Origin: Oscillospiraceae bacterium
GTDB taxonomy: Bacteria > Bacillota > Clostridia > Oscillospirales > Ruminococcaceae
Reading direction: 5' to 3'
Length of the DNA: 5,510 nt
Assembly (NCBI GenBank): GCA_017472375.1
Contig: JAFUQL010000146.1
Span: forward strand, 1-5,510
Positions 5,479 through 5,510 of this stretch are shown here, one piece after another. The translations under genes were made by a program, and so were the position numbers. Each line of letters starts with the position of its first letter. Within the stretch, counting starts at the first letter, position 1. The notes beneath the pieces are model-generated. The model was not told the origin of the DNA and made no database searches. It was given only the letters and a program-made list of their open reading frames with translations.

Positions 5479-5510
5479 AAAAAAAGCACCCCGCCGCAAA
5501 ATGCGGCGGG
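5479..5510 (-). terminator. Rho-independent terminator of a gene beyond the right edge
   Basis: A 9-bp stem (5490-5498 with 5502-5510) and 3-nt loop are followed on the minus strand by GTGC and seven T (complement of the A run at 5479-5485). The stem probably extends past the window edge. It insulates the exporter operon from an upstream minus-strand gene; it could work in both directions if T residues follow beyond the edge. Confidence 0.8.

Noticed and set aside
5374..5499. Upstream extension of the adaptor frame to 5499
   Set aside because: It would cross the terminator hairpin and the motif cluster. The Met at 5371-5373 is followed by a normal basic N-terminus and TM anchor.

Overview
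The window looks like chromosomal DNA of a high-GC Clostridia-class gut anaerobe, most likely in the Oscillospiraceae near Faecalibacterium or Gemmiger. This is inferred from the strong G/C bias at third codon positions, AGGAGG-type ribosome binding sites, a Gram-positive style MacA/MacB-like exporter without an outer-membrane partner, and amino-sugar catabolism genes. No marker gene fixes the species.

Left side, plus strand (1-1397): the C-terminal part of an N-acylglucosamine 2-epimerase (AGE) family protein, cut by the window edge, then 39 bp later a complete glucosamine-6-phosphate deaminase (nagB), closed by a strong hairpin terminator. The pair fits amino-sugar or sialic acid catabolism: the epimerase would interconvert ManNAc and GlcNAc, and NagB would feed glucosamine-6-phosphate into glycolysis as fructose-6-phosphate.

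Right side, minus strand (read from 5373 down to 1466): a compact three-gene operon encoding an extracytoplasmic adaptor (HlyD/MacA/YknX type), an ABC ATPase (MacB/LolD/YknY type) and a four-helix FtsX/MacB-type permease (YknZ type). The genes are separated by 1 nt and overlapped by 8 nt, so translational coupling is likely. They should form one tripartite export pump; its substrate cannot be read from the sequence. The two operons converge, and about 140 bp holding two back-to-back terminators separates them.

The right edge (5374-5510) is the operon's upstream region. It holds a terminator hairpin for a gene beyond the window and then about 105 bp with an unusual cluster of short motifs: a perfect DnaA-box 9-mer, five TGTG words spaced at roughly one or two helical turns, an 11-bp palindrome and a perfect tandem octamer. 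I see no clear sigma-A promoter there.

I see no CRISPR array, tRNA, rRNA, insertion sequence or phage gene. The gene content is ordinary. The points worth a second look are the upstream motif array, the long coiled coil and Met/Gly-rich segments of the adaptor, two competing starts in the ATPase gene, and the missing allosteric residues in NagB.
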